Assembly (NCBI RefSeq): GCF_002849605.1
Contig: NZ_NPIB01000003.1
Location: 186,001-250,000, forward strand
Direction of reading: 5' to 3'
From: Photobacterium carnosum
Lineage (GTDB): Bacteria; Pseudomonadota; Gammaproteobacteria; Enterobacterales; Vibrionaceae
DNA: 64,000 nt
The stretch's first letter is position 1. The number at the start of each line of letters is the position of its first letter. Below, in pieces: positions 63,852 through 64,000 of this stretch. Under the pieces are notes generated by a model. That model did no database searches. It worked only from the letters and a program-made list of their open reading frames with translations, and was not told the origin of the DNA. A program made the position numbers and the translations under genes.

Positions 63852-64000
63852 ATGAGAATGTACGCTTATCGTGAATTATCACCCCTTGATGATGATTGGC
63901 TGGGCTGGAAGATATCTAAAGGAAAGCTGATTACCCCTAATGGTTGGCCGTTAACACCAAATAGGATCATTATGGGTAATGCTCTTATAGAGATAGGGGC
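63852..64000 (+). CDS. Start of a DUF3653-like protein (partial)
   Basis: From ATG 63852 the frame is open to the window end (49 codons): MRMYAYRELSPLDDDWLGWK, then KLITPNGWPLTPNRI. The W-x-GW and L-x-x-PNGxxLTP pattern resembles DUF3653 proteins, found in Vibrio phages and integron cassettes. The rest lies outside the window. Confidence 0.5.
   Translation, partial: MRMYAYRELSPLDDDWLGWKISKGKLITPNGWPLTPNRIIMGNALIEIG

Noticed and set aside
1-64000. tRNA, rRNA, CRISPR arrays and complete insertion sequences
   Set aside because: No cloverleaf, rRNA-like stretch, regularly spaced repeats or transposase gene with terminal inverted repeats was seen in reading both strands.

Overview
The window looks like a chromosomal segment of a marine gammaproteobacterium of the Vibrionaceae, most likely Photobacterium. 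This is inferred from the AT-rich coding sequence, the Vibrio-type VxrA/VxrB/VxrC set, the RavA/ViaA pair, an EndA/Vvn-type periplasmic nuclease, YoaH, a DinI-like SOS protein and the overall mix of housekeeping genes. No rRNA, tRNA, CRISPR array or complete insertion sequence was seen.

Region by region. 1-6200: the tail of a sulfurtransferase gene, ravA-viaA (MoxR ATPase plus vWA partner), a glutamate-receptor-like channel protein on the minus strand, and rlmF. 6300-13970: a tight five-gene operon with three dynamin-like GTPases and two related accessory proteins. It is preceded by a perfect 19-bp inverted repeat, closed by a strong terminator, and flanked by near-identical copies of a 28-bp terminator sequence. 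One accessory gene is split by a 10-bp tandem duplication. 14000-23600: a light/oxidative-stress operon (DUF523/DUF1722 protein, MerR regulator, photolyase, NTF2-like protein, SDR, FAD oxidoreductase, DUF1365, CFA-type methyltransferase, DUF2878, chalcone-isomerase-like protein, DUF3833 lipoprotein) behind four TGTACA operator-like motifs. 23650-32100: YbjD-type OLD nuclease, a glyoxalase-like protein, a 5'-nucleotidase, a DUF1127 protein, a HlyU-like protein and the transhydrogenase pntAB.

32300-34000: an unrecognised two-gene unit, a soluble protein of 366 aa followed by a 175-aa protein with four membrane segments. The layout recalls RexA/RexB and may be a defence or stress system. 34400-39800: vxrABC, nnrS behind a perfect NsrR-type palindrome, yoaH, and a small HD alarmone hydrolase-like protein. 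39800-46600: nadE diverging from a NadD-like gene, a secreted protein, an AraC-type regulator, an acyltransferase, and a LysR/chromate-transporter divergent pair.

46700-64000: small envelope proteins, mntH with a Fur-box-like site, a tyrosine recombinase with an internally duplicated N-terminal domain, a TetR-controlled GST/AhpD-like pair with two clear operators, a 38-residue zinc-ribbon protein, a cupin, dinI with a LexA box, a PEBP-family protein, an AraC regulator, an OmpX-like barrel protein, a LysR regulator, ywbE, endonuclease I, a NERD-domain protein, an old yellow enzyme (nemA-like) with its divergent LysR regulator, and the start of a gene resembling DUF3653 phage/cassette proteins that runs off the end.

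The most promising undescribed systems are the dynamin operon (6373-13867) and the two-gene soluble/membrane unit (32332-33964). Their functions are inferred from architecture only.
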